Below, piece by piece: positions 25,683 through 34,676 of a stretch of DNA of 64,000 bases. The stretch spans positions 496,505-560,504 of the forward strand of contig DEVL01000003.1 of assembly GCA_002363385.1 (NCBI GenBank), in the 5' to 3' direction. This DNA comes from Stenotrophomonas maltophilia. Its GTDB lineage: Bacteria; Pseudomonadota; Gammaproteobacteria; Xanthomonadales; Xanthomonadaceae. The translations under genes and the position numbers were made by a program. The notes beneath the pieces were generated by a model. It was not told the origin of the DNA. It searched no databases and worked only from the letters and a program-made list of their open reading frames with translations. Position 1 is the stretch's first letter, and each line of letters starts with the position of its first letter.

Positions 25683-26414
25683 ATGAAACGACTGATCCTG
25701 GTAGCGGCCTGCGCCTTTGCGCTGTCCGCCTGCAGCAACCCCGAAGCCGAGCGCCAGGCGCAGGAAGCCGCCGCGGCCGCCGCCAAGGCGCAGCAGGAAG
25801 AGAAGGCCGAAGGCGTGGCCAAGCAGTACGACATGGCTGTCGCCTCGCAGGATTGGGAGCGCGCGCGCATCCACGGTGGCTCGCTGCTGGATCAATACAA
25901 GGACACCGATGTGGCCGCCCGGATCGAACCGGGCTATGCCGAGGTCAAGGCCAAGGCCGAGGCCGCGCGCGAGAAGCGCCGTCTGCAGGCGCTGTGGCAG
26001 TACAACAAGATCCCGATCGGCACCAAAGGCATCCAGGCCTCCGCCCAGATCTACAGCAAGGAGCGTGTGGATGTGGACGGCAGTGGCGCCAAGCCGGTGC
26101 AGCTGGTGTTCCGCGATCATCCCGAGTGGAAGCGCCACGCCTATCTGGTGTTGCAGGCCGGTGATTTCCGCTGCCCGAAGTGCCAGGTCAAGGTGACCGT
26201 CGACGATGGCAAGCCGGTCTCGATGGCTGCCTGGCGTCCGGATACCGATGAAGCGATCGCGATGTTCATCACCGATCAGAAAGCGCTGTGGAACCTGGCG
26301 CGCAAGGCGAAGGTGATCAGCATCGAGTTCCCGGTCAAGGCCGGTGGTACGCGTACCGCCGTGTTCGAAACCGGCGGCGTGGACGCCAGCCAGATGCCGC
26401 AGTGGTGGCAGTGA
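25683..26414 (+). CDS. Hypothetical lipoprotein with a CPKC motif
   Basis: This 243-residue lipoprotein (lipobox LSAC) has an Ala/Gln/Glu/Lys-rich helical stretch, probably a coiled coil, at residues 24-110. A beta-rich C-terminal domain follows, containing FRCPKCQVKVTVDDGKPVSM and AMFITDQKALWNLARKAKVISIEFP. The C-x-x-C pair could bind metal or form a disulphide. I do not recognise the family. The C-terminal part resembles domains that sense or scavenge ligands in the periplasm, but that is speculation. It overlaps the start of the HAD gene and is probably co-transcribed with it. Confidence 0.75.
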   Translation: MKRLILVAACAFALSACSNPEAERQAQEAAAAAAKAQQEEKAEGVAKQYDMAVASQDWERARIHGGSLLDQYKDTDVAARIEPGYAEVKAKAEAAREKRRLQALWQYNKIPIGTKGIQASAQIYSKERVDVDGSGAKPVQLVFRDHPEWKRHAYLVLQAGDFRCPKCQVKVTVDDGKPVSMAAWRPDTDEAIAMFITDQKALWNLARKAKVISIEFPVKAGGTRTAVFETGGVDASQMPQWWQ

Positions 26415-27022
26415 CCGGCTTGCCGGCGATCCGTCACTGGGTGTTCGACATGGACGGCACGCTGACCGTCGCGGTGCACGATTTCCAGCGCATCAAACGC
26501 GAACTTGCGATACCGCCGGATGAGGACATCCTCAGCCACCTCGCCGCGCTCCCGGCCGAGGTGGCGGCGGCCAAGCACGACTGGCTGCTCGCGCACGAAC
26601 GCGCGCTCGCCGAGCAGGCGCAGGCCGCCCCTGGCGCAGTGGCCCTGGTACGCGCGCTGCACGACGCGGGCTGCCGGCTGGGCATCCTCACCCGCAATGC
26701 GCGCGAACTCGCCCAGGTGACGCTGCAGGCGATCGGTGTGGGCGACATCTTCGCCCCCGATGACATCATCGGCCGCGATGAAGCCAAGCCCAAGCCGTCA
26801 CCGGCCGGGCTGCAGTACTTCGTTGAGCGCTGGCAGGCCGTTCCATCCGAGATGGTGATGGTCGGCGACCATCGCTTCGACCTGGAATGCGGCCGCGCCG
26901 CCGGCACCCGCACCGTGCTGGTCAATACCCCCGACAACCCGTGGCCGGGCATGGCCTGCTGGCACCTGGCCGATTGCGGGCAGGTGCAGGCGGCATGGGA
27001 AGGCAAGCAGATGTCGGCCTGA
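26411..27022 (+). CDS. HAD-superfamily hydrolase, phosphoglycolate phosphatase-like
   Basis: This 203-residue cytoplasmic phosphatase starts at a GTG overlapping the preceding stop (a GTG at 26405 is also possible). The four HAD motifs are present: FDMDGTLT (nucleophile Asp), LGILTRN (Thr), KPKPSP (Lys) and VGDHRFDLECGRAAG (acidic metal ligands). The helical cap between motifs I and II is of the small C1 type seen in Gph/YjjG relatives. The substrate is unknown. Confidence 0.85.
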   Translation: MTGLPAIRHWVFDMDGTLTVAVHDFQRIKRELAIPPDEDILSHLAALPAEVAAAKHDWLLAHERALAEQAQAAPGAVALVRALHDAGCRLGILTRNARELAQVTLQAIGVGDIFAPDDIIGRDEAKPKPSPAGLQYFVERWQAVPSEMVMVGDHRFDLECGRAAGTRTVLVNTPDNPWPGMACWHLADCGQVQAAWEGKQMSA

Positions 27023-27069
27023 CCGCGCCGAAAGGGCCCGCGCGATCCACCGCCAGGACCCTGACAAGC

Positions 27070-27092
27070 AGCCAGGCATGGCCTGGCTCTAC
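27070..27092 (-). repeat. SMAG-type REP element
   Basis: Read on the minus strand, a GTAG head (27089-27092) precedes the stem AGCCAGGC-CAT-GCCTGGCT (27070-27088). It lies after the HAD phosphatase gene. Confidence 0.7.
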
Positions 27093-27124
27093 CCTCATTC
27101 CTCCCCGATCCCTCTCTGGTGGAG

Positions 27125-27252
27125 AGCCCCCTTGATGTTCAAGGGGGCGCGCCAACGGCGCGGGGATTAGGTGGAATGCGCGGGACGGTTGCGCCGCAGG
27201 CGCAGTCGTCTCAAGGGGGCGCGCCGATAGGCGGGGGGATGAGGTGGCATGC
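27125..27252. repeat. two imperfect direct repeats of about 41 bp
   Basis: TCAAGGGGGCGCGCC begins a copy at 27139 and another at 27211, 72 nt apart. Both continue with a GC-rich stretch and then GAT(T/G)AGGTGG(A/C)ATGC. The first copy also closes a hairpin with the preceding GCCCCCTTGA. No gene lies here. Confidence 0.6.
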
Positions 27253-27292
27253 AATTGGGACCCGCGATTCGCTACGGCGAATCGTGGGCCGC

Positions 27293-27315
27293 GTTTGATC
27301 GCACTGCGATCAAAC
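27293..27315 (-). terminator. hairpin overlapping the stop of the PfkB kinase gene
   Basis: GTTTGATCGC and GCGATCAAAC pair perfectly over a 3-nt loop. The arm covers the TGA stop of the leftward kinase gene. A second 8-bp hairpin, CGATTCGC/GCGAATCG (27265-27284), follows. There is no T-tract. Confidence 0.45.
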
Positions 27316-28248
27316 GGTCAGCGCGTAGCCGAATTGCTGCTTGAACTGCTCATTGAACTCATCGAACGTGAAGCGCTGGTTCTGGGTGCCCGGGTGCTCG
27401 ACCTTCAGCGCGCCCATCAGGTTGCCCATGCGGCCGATGGTCAGCCAGTCGTAGCCCTTCTCGATGCCGTAGATCAGGCCGGCGCGGAACGCATCGCCAC
27501 AGCCGGTCGGGTCCACCACGCGGCGCTCGTGCGCCGGCGGGATGTCATAGGTCTTTTCCGGGGTGTGGATGACCGCGCCCTTCGGGCCGCGCGTGGTGAT
27601 GTAGGCCTTGACCCGGCTCACGATCGCCTTTTCATCCCAGCCGGTGCGCTCCTGCAGCAGGTTGGACTCGTAGTCGTTGACCACGACGTAGTCGGCCTGC
27701 TCGATGAAGGTGCGCAGCTCCGGGCCGTTGAACAGCGGCATGGCCTGGCCCGGGTCGAAGATGAACGGCACACCGGCGTCGAAGAATTCCTGCGAATTCT
27801 GGATCATGCCTTCGCGCCCGTCCGGGCCGACCAGGCCCAGGGTCACGCCCGGCACGTCCTTCACGTGGTTCTCGTAGGACCGCATCATCGCGCCCGGGTG
27901 GAAGGCGGTGATCTGGTTGTTGTCGTGGTCGGTGGTGATGAACGCCTGCGGGGTGAACAGCTCATCGATCACCTTGACCCGGCTCAGGTCGATGCCCAGG
28001 CCCTGGAAGTACTCGCGGTACGGGCCGAAATCCGAACCCACCGTGCCCATCGGGATCGGCTCGCCACCCAGCAGGTACAGGTTGTAGGCGATGTTGCCGG
28101 CGCAACCGCCGAATTCACGACGCATCCGCGGCACCAGGAACGACACATTCAGGATGTGCACCTTGTCCGGCAGGATGTGATTCTTGAACTGGTCCGGGAA
28201 CACCATGATGGTGTCGAAGGCAAGAGAACCACAGATCAAAGCGGACAT
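27310..28248 (-). CDS. PfkB family carbohydrate kinase, probable adenosine kinase
   Basis: This 312-residue cytoplasmic kinase belongs to the ribokinase/PfkB family. The glycine-rich REFGGCAGNIAYNLYLLGG is near residue 50. The C-terminal signature DPTGCGDAFRAG contains the catalytic Asp and the anion hole. The overall form (CGSLAFDTIMVFPDQFKNHILPD) matches the xanthomonad proteins annotated as adenosine kinase, which would phosphorylate adenosine to AMP. A sugar kinase cannot be excluded. The start at 28248 (MSALICGS) was chosen over an upstream in-frame start that adds a basic, low-complexity leader. It is divergent from mreB. Confidence 0.8.
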   Translation of the reverse strand: MSALICGSLAFDTIMVFPDQFKNHILPDKVHILNVSFLVPRMRREFGGCAGNIAYNLYLLGGEPIPMGTVGSDFGPYREYFQGLGIDLSRVKVIDELFTPQAFITTDHDNNQITAFHPGAMMRSYENHVKDVPGVTLGLVGPDGREGMIQNSQEFFDAGVPFIFDPGQAMPLFNGPELRTFIEQADYVVVNDYESNLLQERTGWDEKAIVSRVKAYITTRGPKGAVIHTPEKTYDIPPAHERRVVDPTGCGDAFRAGLIYGIEKGYDWLTIGRMGNLMGALKVEHPGTQNQRFTFDEFNEQFKQQFGYALTV

Positions 28249-28421
28249 CGAGTAAGGCCTATGCGGTAGGGGGTTTGAGGCCCGTCGGGCGGGCAACGAA
28301 ACGGCGCCCTGCGGCGCCCTGCGGCGCAAAGGTTAACGGGTAGGGCGGCTTTGGGCCAGAACCCGGGCTGTCCGGATTGGCCTGAATGGCCGTGAAGGCT
28401 GGCGTTCGGCCAGATTTGTCC

Positions 28422-28450
28422 TTGCTCGCGCACAGGGGGATTGCTAGGCT
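28422..28450 (+). promoter_or_regulatory. candidate sigma-70 promoter of mreB
   Basis: TTGCTC (28422-28427) and TAGGCT (28445-28450) are separated by exactly 17 nt. This predicts a start near 28457 and a leader of about 67 nt before mreB. The motif match is moderate. Confidence 0.4.
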
Positions 28451-28523
28451 TGTCGACCTCGAATTCTGCCCATTTTTTCGCCATCCCGCGTTGGGCGCGA
28501 CACCCCTCAGGATCAACTCCCAG

Positions 28524-29570
28524 ATGTTCAAGAAACTGCGTGGCATGTTCTCCAATGACCTGTCCATCGACCTGGGCACGGCCAACACCCTCATCTACGT
28601 GCGTGGGCAGGGGATCGTGCTGAACGAGCCGTCGGTCGTGGCCGTTCGCCAGGACCGTGCCATCGGTGGTACCCGTTCCGTGGCTGCCGTGGGCGCCGAG
28701 GCCAAGCAGATGCTCGGCCGTACCCCGGGCCACATCACCACCATCCGCCCGATGAAGGACGGCGTCATCGCCGACTTCACCTACACCGAGGCGATGCTCA
28801 AGCACTTCATCAAGAAGGTCCACAAGTCGCGCTTCCTGCGCCCGAGCCCGCGCGTGCTGGTCTGCGTGCCGGCCGGTTCGACCCAGGTCGAGCGCCGCGC
28901 GATCAAGGAATCGGCCGAGGAGGCCGGTGCGCGGGATGTGTTCCTGATCGAAGAGCCCATGGCCGCTGCGATCGGTGCCGGCATGCCGGTGACCGAGGCG
29001 CGCGGCTCGATGGTCATCGATATCGGCGGCGGCACCACCGAAGTGGCGGTGATCTCGCTCAACGGCATCGTCTACTCGGCCTCCGTGCGTATCGGCGGCG
29101 ACCGTTTCGACGAATCGATCACCAACTACGTGCGCCGCAACCACGGCATGCTGATCGGTGAAGCGACCGCCGAACGCATCAAGGTCGAGCTGGGCTGCGC
29201 CTACCCGCAGGCGGAAGTGATCGAGATGGAAATCTCCGGCCGCAACCTCGCCGAGGGCGTGCCGAAGATGATCAAGATCAACTCCAATGAAGTGCTGGAA
29301 GCCCTGCACGAGCCGCTGTCGGGCATCGTCAGCGCGGTCAAGCTGGCGCTGGAGCAGACCCCGCCGGAACTGTGTGCCGACGTCGCCGAGCGCGGCATCG
29401 TGCTCACCGGTGGTGGTGCCCTGCTGCGCGACATGGACCGCCTGATCTCCGAGGAAACCGGCCTGCACGTGCAGGTGGCCGATGACCCGCTGACCTGCGT
29501 GGCCCGCGGTGGTGGTCGTGCGCTGGAGCTGGTGGACATGCACGGCAACGAGTTCTTTGCGCCGGAGTGA
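28524..29570 (+). CDS. mreB: Rod shape-determining protein MreB
   Basis: This 348-residue bacterial actin polymerises under the inner membrane and organises the elongasome. The N-terminal MFKKLRGMFSNDLSIDLGTANTLIY contains a membrane-contact segment and the first phosphate loop. DIGGGTTEVAVISL is the second phosphate motif, and LTGGGALLRDMDRL the adenosine motif. Length and sequence are fully typical. It opens the locus mreB-mreC-mreD-mrdA-rodA, with 156 nt before mreC. Confidence 0.97.
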   Translation: MFKKLRGMFSNDLSIDLGTANTLIYVRGQGIVLNEPSVVAVRQDRAIGGTRSVAAVGAEAKQMLGRTPGHITTIRPMKDGVIADFTYTEAMLKHFIKKVHKSRFLRPSPRVLVCVPAGSTQVERRAIKESAEEAGARDVFLIEEPMAAAIGAGMPVTEARGSMVIDIGGGTTEVAVISLNGIVYSASVRIGGDRFDESITNYVRRNHGMLIGEATAERIKVELGCAYPQAEVIEMEISGRNLAEGVPKMIKINSNEVLEALHEPLSGIVSAVKLALEQTPPELCADVAERGIVLTGGGALLRDMDRLISEETGLHVQVADDPLTCVARGGGRALELVDMHGNEFFAPE

Positions 29571-29726
29571 GCCGTACCGGCCGTGTATCGTAGACGCGCC
29601 TCTGCGGCGTGATGCTTCGGGTAAGCCTCGCTTGCCGGGCGTCACTTCGCCGGGGCGTTGTCGCATGCTGTTTCCGCTGCGCTCTTGTTCGGCGCGCTCC
29701 ACCCACACTCTTCCCAGTCGACGCCT

Positions 29727-30848
29727 GTGCCGCCTTACGCCGGTCCTCCCGTAGCCTCCCGTCAGGGCGATGCCGCCAGTCCGCTGCGCCTGCTCGCTTA
29801 CCTGGCGTTGGCCATCACCCTGATCGTGCTGGATGACCAGGCCGGCTGGCTGTCGCGCCTGCGCGCGCAGGCCAACGTGCTGGTGCAGCCGGTATGGGCG
29901 CTCGCCGGCCTGCCCGGGCGCCTGGGCACCCAGGTCAAGGACAACGCGGCCAGCCATGGCCAGCTGGTCACCGAGAACCGCGAACTGCGCAATCAGCTGC
30001 TGATCGCCAATGCGCGCCTGACCCGCCTGCAGACCGCCGCGCTGGACAACGCTCAGCTGCGCGAGCTGCTCAATGTGGCCGAGCGTAGTGGCCTGGATGT
30101 GCAGCTTGCCCCGATCCTGGATATCGATCTGGACCCGGTGCGCCAGCGCCTGGTGCTGGCCGCCGGCACCCGCGACGGCGTGCATGTCGGCCAGGCCGTG
30201 ATCGACGCCGGTGGCCTGATGGGCCAGGTGATCGCCACCACCGGCAACAGCGCTACCGTGCTGCTGCTGACCGACCCTGATCATGCGGTGCCCGTCACCG
30301 TAGCGCGCAACGGCGTGCGCCTGATCGTCTATGGCCGCGGCGACACGCTGGAGCTGCGCGACATTCCACTCAGCGCCGGGGTGGAAGTAGGCGATGAGAT
30401 CGTCACCTCCGGCTTGGGCGGGCGCTTCCCGGCCGGGTTTCCGGTGGGCAGCATCACCGCGCTGCGCCCGGATGACACCCATGCCTTCCTGGTCGGCGAG
30501 CTGAAGCCGGCCGCCCAGCTCGATCGCGGCCGCGACGTATTGCTGCTGCGCCCGGGCGAGGCCATCCGCATTCCGCCGAATCTGCGCCGGGATCCGAGCG
30601 AGGCCGGTGGACCGGCCGCAGCGCCGCTGCAGGAGGGCGCGCCGGGAGGCACCGCAGCGACGACCAGTGCCGCCCCGGCGAGTTCATCGCCGGCCCCGAC
30701 GGTACCTGCGGCGGCACCCGCCAATGCACCGCAGGCCAACCGACCGGGTCCGTCCGCGCCGGTGCCGGTGACCGCACCGCGCCGTGCCGCCGCGTCACCC
30801 GCGCCCGTGCCTGAAACCGGCGCCACGCCGCCGGAGGAACAACGATGA
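29727..30848 (+). CDS. mreC: Rod shape-determining protein MreC
   Basis: This 373-residue bitopic protein joins MreB to the periplasmic elongasome and activates PBP2. It has one membrane helix near the N terminus (LRLLAYLALAITLIVLD), a coiled coil (residues about 65-105) and the two-lobed beta domain (SGLDVQLAPILDIDLDPVRQRLVLAAG to AFLVGELKP). A long Ala/Pro-rich tail of about 75 residues follows. I chose the GTG at 29727 (VPPYAGPP) because it sits close before the membrane helix; a TTG at 29658 is in frame but adds an unlikely leader. The stop overlaps mreD. Confidence 0.92.
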   Translation: MPPYAGPPVASRQGDAASPLRLLAYLALAITLIVLDDQAGWLSRLRAQANVLVQPVWALAGLPGRLGTQVKDNAASHGQLVTENRELRNQLLIANARLTRLQTAALDNAQLRELLNVAERSGLDVQLAPILDIDLDPVRQRLVLAAGTRDGVHVGQAVIDAGGLMGQVIATTGNSATVLLLTDPDHAVPVTVARNGVRLIVYGRGDTLELRDIPLSAGVEVGDEIVTSGLGGRFPAGFPVGSITALRPDDTHAFLVGELKPAAQLDRGRDVLLLRPGEAIRIPPNLRRDPSEAGGPAAAPLQEGAPGGTAATTSAAPASSSPAPTVPAAAPANAPQANRPGPSAPVPVTAPRRAAASPAPVPETGATPPEEQR

Positions 30849-31330
30849 GCCGCCTGCGCGACAAACCCTGGGTGCTGCCGGTGAGCCTGGTGGTCGCCCT
30901 GCTGCTCGGTCTGCTGCCGCTGCCGGCCCTGCTGCAGCCACTGCGCCCCTATTGGCTGGCGCTGGTGCTGGCCTACTGGGTGATCGAAACACCGGACCGG
31001 GTCGGGCTGGGCATCGCCTTCGCCAGCGGCGTGATCGCCGATCTGCTCTATGGCGGCGTGCTCGGTGAGCAGGCGCTGCGGCTGGTGATCCTCACCTTCA
31101 TCCTGCAGCGCTTCCGCGCGCGGATCCGCTTCTTCCCGATGTCCCAGCAGATCCTGGCGATCGGCGGGCTGCTGTTCAACGACCGCATCGTCAGCGCGGT
31201 GGTGCACATCGTGGTCGGCGAGCCGACCCTGCCGTGGTCGTACTGGTGGGCGCCGCTGCTGGGCATGGCGCTGTGGCCGCTGGTGTTCGTGCTGCTGGAC
31301 GCGCTGCGCTTCGGGCGACGCGGGCGCTGA
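30845..31330 (+). CDS. mreD: Rod shape-determining protein MreD
   Basis: This 161-residue integral membrane protein has five or so hydrophobic helices (VLPVSLVVALLLGLLPLPALL, then YWLALVLAYWVI and others) and the family segment ADLLYGGVLGEQALRLVILTFI. It is part of the MreCD complex. Its ATG overlaps the mreC stop (ATGA), and mrdA starts 1 nt after its stop, so the three are translated as a unit. Confidence 0.93.
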   Translation: MSRLRDKPWVLPVSLVVALLLGLLPLPALLQPLRPYWLALVLAYWVIETPDRVGLGIAFASGVIADLLYGGVLGEQALRLVILTFILQRFRARIRFFPMSQQILAIGGLLFNDRIVSAVVHIVVGEPTLPWSYWWAPLLGMALWPLVFVLLDALRFGRRGR

Positions 31331-31331
31331 C

Positions 31332-33401
31332 ATGTACATGCGCCGCCAGGCCAAGAATCCGCATGCCGAGGCAGAACAGTTCCGGCGCCGTGCCGCGCTG
31401 GGCTTCGTCGGCGTGCTGGTGTGCCTGCTGGGCCTGGGTGGCTGGTACTTCAAGCTGCAGGTGATGGACCACGACATCTACGCCACGCGCTCGGAGGCCA
31501 ACCGGATCAAGCCGCGGCCGGTGGTACCGGGGCGCGGAATGATCTACGACCGCAACGGCCGGCTGCTGGCCGAAAACGTGCCCGCGTTCCGCCTGGACAT
31601 CACCCCGGACAAGGTCAAGGACATGGACGCCACCCTGGCGGGCCTGTCGAAGATCCTCGCGCTCAGCCCGGAAGACATCGAGACCTTCAAAAAGTCGCGC
31701 AAGGCACGCCGCAGCTTCCTGCCGGTCACGCTCAAGCTGCGCGTCACCGATGAGGAAATGGCGCGTTTCGCGGTGGACCGCTGGCGCTTCCCCGGTGTGG
31801 AGCTGGAGCCCTACCTGACCCGGCGCTATCCCTATGGCGATCTGTTCGCGCACATCATCGGCTACGTCGGCCGGGTCGATGACAAGGATCTGGAGATGCT
31901 GGGCGAGGGCAATGCCGCGCTGACCCACATCGGCAAGTCCGGGCTGGAGCGGTATTACGAGCAGCAGCTGCGCGGCAAGGTCGGCTACGAGCAGGTCGAG
32001 ACCAATGTGCAGGGCCGCGCGATCCGTACCATCGGCCGGGTCGCGGCGCAGTCGGGCAGCGATCTGCGGCTGTCGATCGACGCCGATCTGCAGCGCGCGA
32101 TGGTCGCCGCCTTCGGTGAGTTCGAAGGTGCGGCCGTGGCGATGGACCCGCGCACCGGTGAAGTACTGGCGATGGTCAGCCTGCCGTCCTACGACCCGAA
32201 CCTGTTCGTGAACGGCATTTCGCATGCCGATTTCAAGGCGCTCAACGACAATCCCTCGCGCCCGCAGTTCAACCGCCTGGTGCTGGGCGGCGTCGCGCCG
32301 GGTTCGACGATCAAGCCGCTGATCGGCCTGGCCGGTCTGGACAGCGGCGTGCGCAAGCCCGAAGACAAGATCCTGTCCACCGGCATGTTCTATCTGCCGG
32401 GCACCTCGCGCGGCTGGGGCGATGCCAACCGGGGTGGCCATGGCTGGACCGATCTGCGCAAGTCGATCACCCAGTCGGTGAACACGTATTACTACAAGCT
32501 CGCATTGGATCTGGGCATCGATCGCTTCGACCACTACATGGGCTATTACGGGTTCGGTGTGCCGACCGGGATCGACCTGACCGGCGAGATCGGCGGCATC
32601 CTGCCCTCGCCGGCCGCCAAGTACAAATCGCGCAAGGAACGCTGGTACCCCGGCGATACGGTCAACGTCAGCATCGGCCAGGGCGACTGGAAGGTCACCC
32701 CGCTGCAGCTGGTGCATGGGGTGGCCGGCATCGCCGATGGTCAGTTGCGCCAGCCGCACCTGGTGATGCAGCAGCGCGCCGGGTTCGATGCGGACTGGAC
32801 CGCGATGCCCGCGGGCGAAAGCAAGCCGATCAGCCCGACGCCGAGCAATCTGCAGGCGGTGCGCGAGGGCATGATGGGCACCATGCAGCCCGGTGGCAGT
32901 GGTGCCCGCGCGGCCGCAGGCGCGCCCTATGTGATGGCCGGCAAGACCGGTACCGCGCAGGTGATCAGCCGCCGCGGTACCGCCGCGGTGAACCCGCGCA
33001 GCCTGCCGATGCACCTGCGCCACCGCGCGTTGTTCGTCGGCTTCGCGCCGGCCGACAATCCGGTCATCGCCGTGGCGATCGCGGTGGAAGGCGGCGGTTA
33101 CGGTGGCTCGGCCGCCGCGCCGATCGCACGCAAGATTTTTGATGCCTGGCTGCTGGGCAAGATGCCCGACGGCCTGGAGCCGCTGGACAGCGAGCGCGGC
33201 ACCACCGCGATCGGCATCACCGCGTTCGACGGCGGCGGTGCGACCGCGCGCGACGCGGGCGATGCGGCCGTGGCTGCGCTGGAGCTCATGCCGGTAGTGG
33301 TGGGCGTGCCTGCCGCGCCCGCGCCCGCCCCTGCGCCGACACCCGGTGCACCCGTGCCCAGTGCCACCACGCCCCCGACTGCACCGGAGCGACCACGATG
33401 A
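31332..33401 (+). CDS. mrdA: Penicillin-binding protein 2 (elongation transpeptidase)
   Basis: This 689-residue class B PBP cross-links peptidoglycan during side-wall growth with RodA. One N-terminal membrane helix (AALGFVGVLVCLLGLGGWYF) is followed by the pedestal domain with PGRGMIYDRNG, then the transpeptidase domain with S325 in GSTIK, S382-V-N and K538-T-G-T. The tail beyond about residue 610 is an Ala/Pro-rich extension (about 75 residues) absent from E. coli PBP2. Its stop overlaps the first rodA gene by 4 nt. Confidence 0.96.
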   Translation: MYMRRQAKNPHAEAEQFRRRAALGFVGVLVCLLGLGGWYFKLQVMDHDIYATRSEANRIKPRPVVPGRGMIYDRNGRLLAENVPAFRLDITPDKVKDMDATLAGLSKILALSPEDIETFKKSRKARRSFLPVTLKLRVTDEEMARFAVDRWRFPGVELEPYLTRRYPYGDLFAHIIGYVGRVDDKDLEMLGEGNAALTHIGKSGLERYYEQQLRGKVGYEQVETNVQGRAIRTIGRVAAQSGSDLRLSIDADLQRAMVAAFGEFEGAAVAMDPRTGEVLAMVSLPSYDPNLFVNGISHADFKALNDNPSRPQFNRLVLGGVAPGSTIKPLIGLAGLDSGVRKPEDKILSTGMFYLPGTSRGWGDANRGGHGWTDLRKSITQSVNTYYYKLALDLGIDRFDHYMGYYGFGVPTGIDLTGEIGGILPSPAAKYKSRKERWYPGDTVNVSIGQGDWKVTPLQLVHGVAGIADGQLRQPHLVMQQRAGFDADWTAMPAGESKPISPTPSNLQAVREGMMGTMQPGGSGARAAAGAPYVMAGKTGTAQVISRRGTAAVNPRSLPMHLRHRALFVGFAPADNPVIAVAIAVEGGGYGGSAAAPIARKIFDAWLLGKMPDGLEPLDSERGTTAIGITAFDGGGATARDAGDAAVAALELMPVVVGVPAAPAPAPAPTPGAPVPSATTPPTAPERPR

Positions 33402-34510
33402 AGGTCTTTCTGCGCTGGGCGGTCGACATGGCCGTCCGCTTCAGCAGCTCGCTGGACTGGGTGCTGTGCCTGGCGCTGGGCGCGCTGATGCTGATCGGGC
33501 TGGCGGTGCTCAAGAGTGCCGGCGGTGATGGCCTGGTGTTCGCTCAGGGCGCGCGTTTCGCGGTCGGTCTGGCCGCGATGTGGGCGATCTCGCGGGTGTC
33601 GATCCTGCGCATCCGCTCGGCCACGCCGCTGATCTACGCGGTCTCGATGATTCCGCTGCTGGCCGTGTTCGTGCTGGGTACCGGCAAGTATGGCCGGCAG
33701 TGGCTGGATCTGAAGCTGTTCTACCTGCAGCCGGCCGAGCTGCTCAAGGTCAGCCTGCCGATGATGGTGGCCTGGTATCTGCATCGCATGCCGTTGCCGC
33801 CACGCTTCTCCACGGTGCTGACCAGTGCGGTGATCATCGGTGTGCCGACCGGGCTGGTGATGCTGCAGCCGGACTTCGGCACCGGCGTGCTGATCGCCGC
33901 CAGTGGCGCGTTCGTGCTGCTGCTGGCCGGGTTGCCGTGGTGGTGGGTCGGCGTGGCGGTCGGTGGTGTCGCCGCGGCCGCGCCGGTGGCCTGGTTCTGG
34001 CTGCTGCGGCCGTACCAGAAGGACCGCATCATGATGTTCATGGACCCGGAGAGCGACGCGCTCGGCGCGGGCTGGAACATCATCCAGTCCAAGATCGCGA
34101 TCGGCTCGGGTGGCCTGGATGGCAAGGGCTGGGGGCAGGGCTCGCAGTCGCACCTGAATTTCATTCCCGAGCAGACCACCGATTTCGCGTTCTCCGTGCT
34201 CAGCGAAGAGTTCGGCTGGATGGGCGTGGCGCTCGTGCTGGCCCTGTACCTGGTGGTGATCGGGCGCTGCCTGTGGATCGCCTCGCAGTCGCGCGACTCT
34301 TATTCGCGCCTGCTCGCTGGCGCGACCGGGCTGGCGTTTTTCGTCTATGTGCTGGTCAACGGCGGCATGATCTCCGGCCTGCTGCCGGTGGTCGGCGTGC
34401 CGATGCCGCTGATCAGTTACGGCGGCACGTCTGCGGTATCGCTGTTGGCCGGTTTCGGTCTGGTGATGGCAGTGCGTCGCCACAATCCGGTGCACGGCGG
34501 CTACGGCTGA
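33398..34510 (+). CDS. rodA: SEDS peptidoglycan glycosyltransferase RodA, copy 1
   Basis: This 370-residue polytopic membrane enzyme polymerises lipid II glycan strands together with PBP2. Ten membrane helices are expected. It has the conserved LQPDFGTGV loop, GWNIIQSKIAIGSGG, TTDFAFSVLSEEFG (with the essential SEDS Asp in TTD) and the C-terminal PLISYGGTSAVSLL. It overlaps the mrdA stop (ATGA). A second, closely related rodA gene follows at 34677, so the locus has a tandem duplication. Confidence 0.96.
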   Translation: MKVFLRWAVDMAVRFSSSLDWVLCLALGALMLIGLAVLKSAGGDGLVFAQGARFAVGLAAMWAISRVSILRIRSATPLIYAVSMIPLLAVFVLGTGKYGRQWLDLKLFYLQPAELLKVSLPMMVAWYLHRMPLPPRFSTVLTSAVIIGVPTGLVMLQPDFGTGVLIAASGAFVLLLAGLPWWWVGVAVGGVAAAAPVAWFWLLRPYQKDRIMMFMDPESDALGAGWNIIQSKIAIGSGGLDGKGWGQGSQSHLNFIPEQTTDFAFSVLSEEFGWMGVALVLALYLVVIGRCLWIASQSRDSYSRLLAGATGLAFFVYVLVNGGMISGLLPVVGVPMPLISYGGTSAVSLLAGFGLVMAVRRHNPVHGGYG

Positions 34511-34676
34511 GCGCACGCGACGCGTAAGCCGTGAGGGGGCGGTACGCCTCGGCTAAGGATTGCCACGCCCCTGCGTGTTACGGTCCTGCGCTCGCGCCGG
34601 CTCGTTGTTCGGGCCCGCTTTCTGTTCGCCGTGTCGCCTCCTGCTGTGCGTCGCGTCATCCACAGGAGTCGCCCGC

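Noticed and set aside
34511..34676. Possibility that the second rodA is a pseudogene fragment
   Set aside because: The gene is full length, in frame, has a ribosome site and retains nearly all conserved segments; the Asp-to-Asn change is reported as a finding instead.
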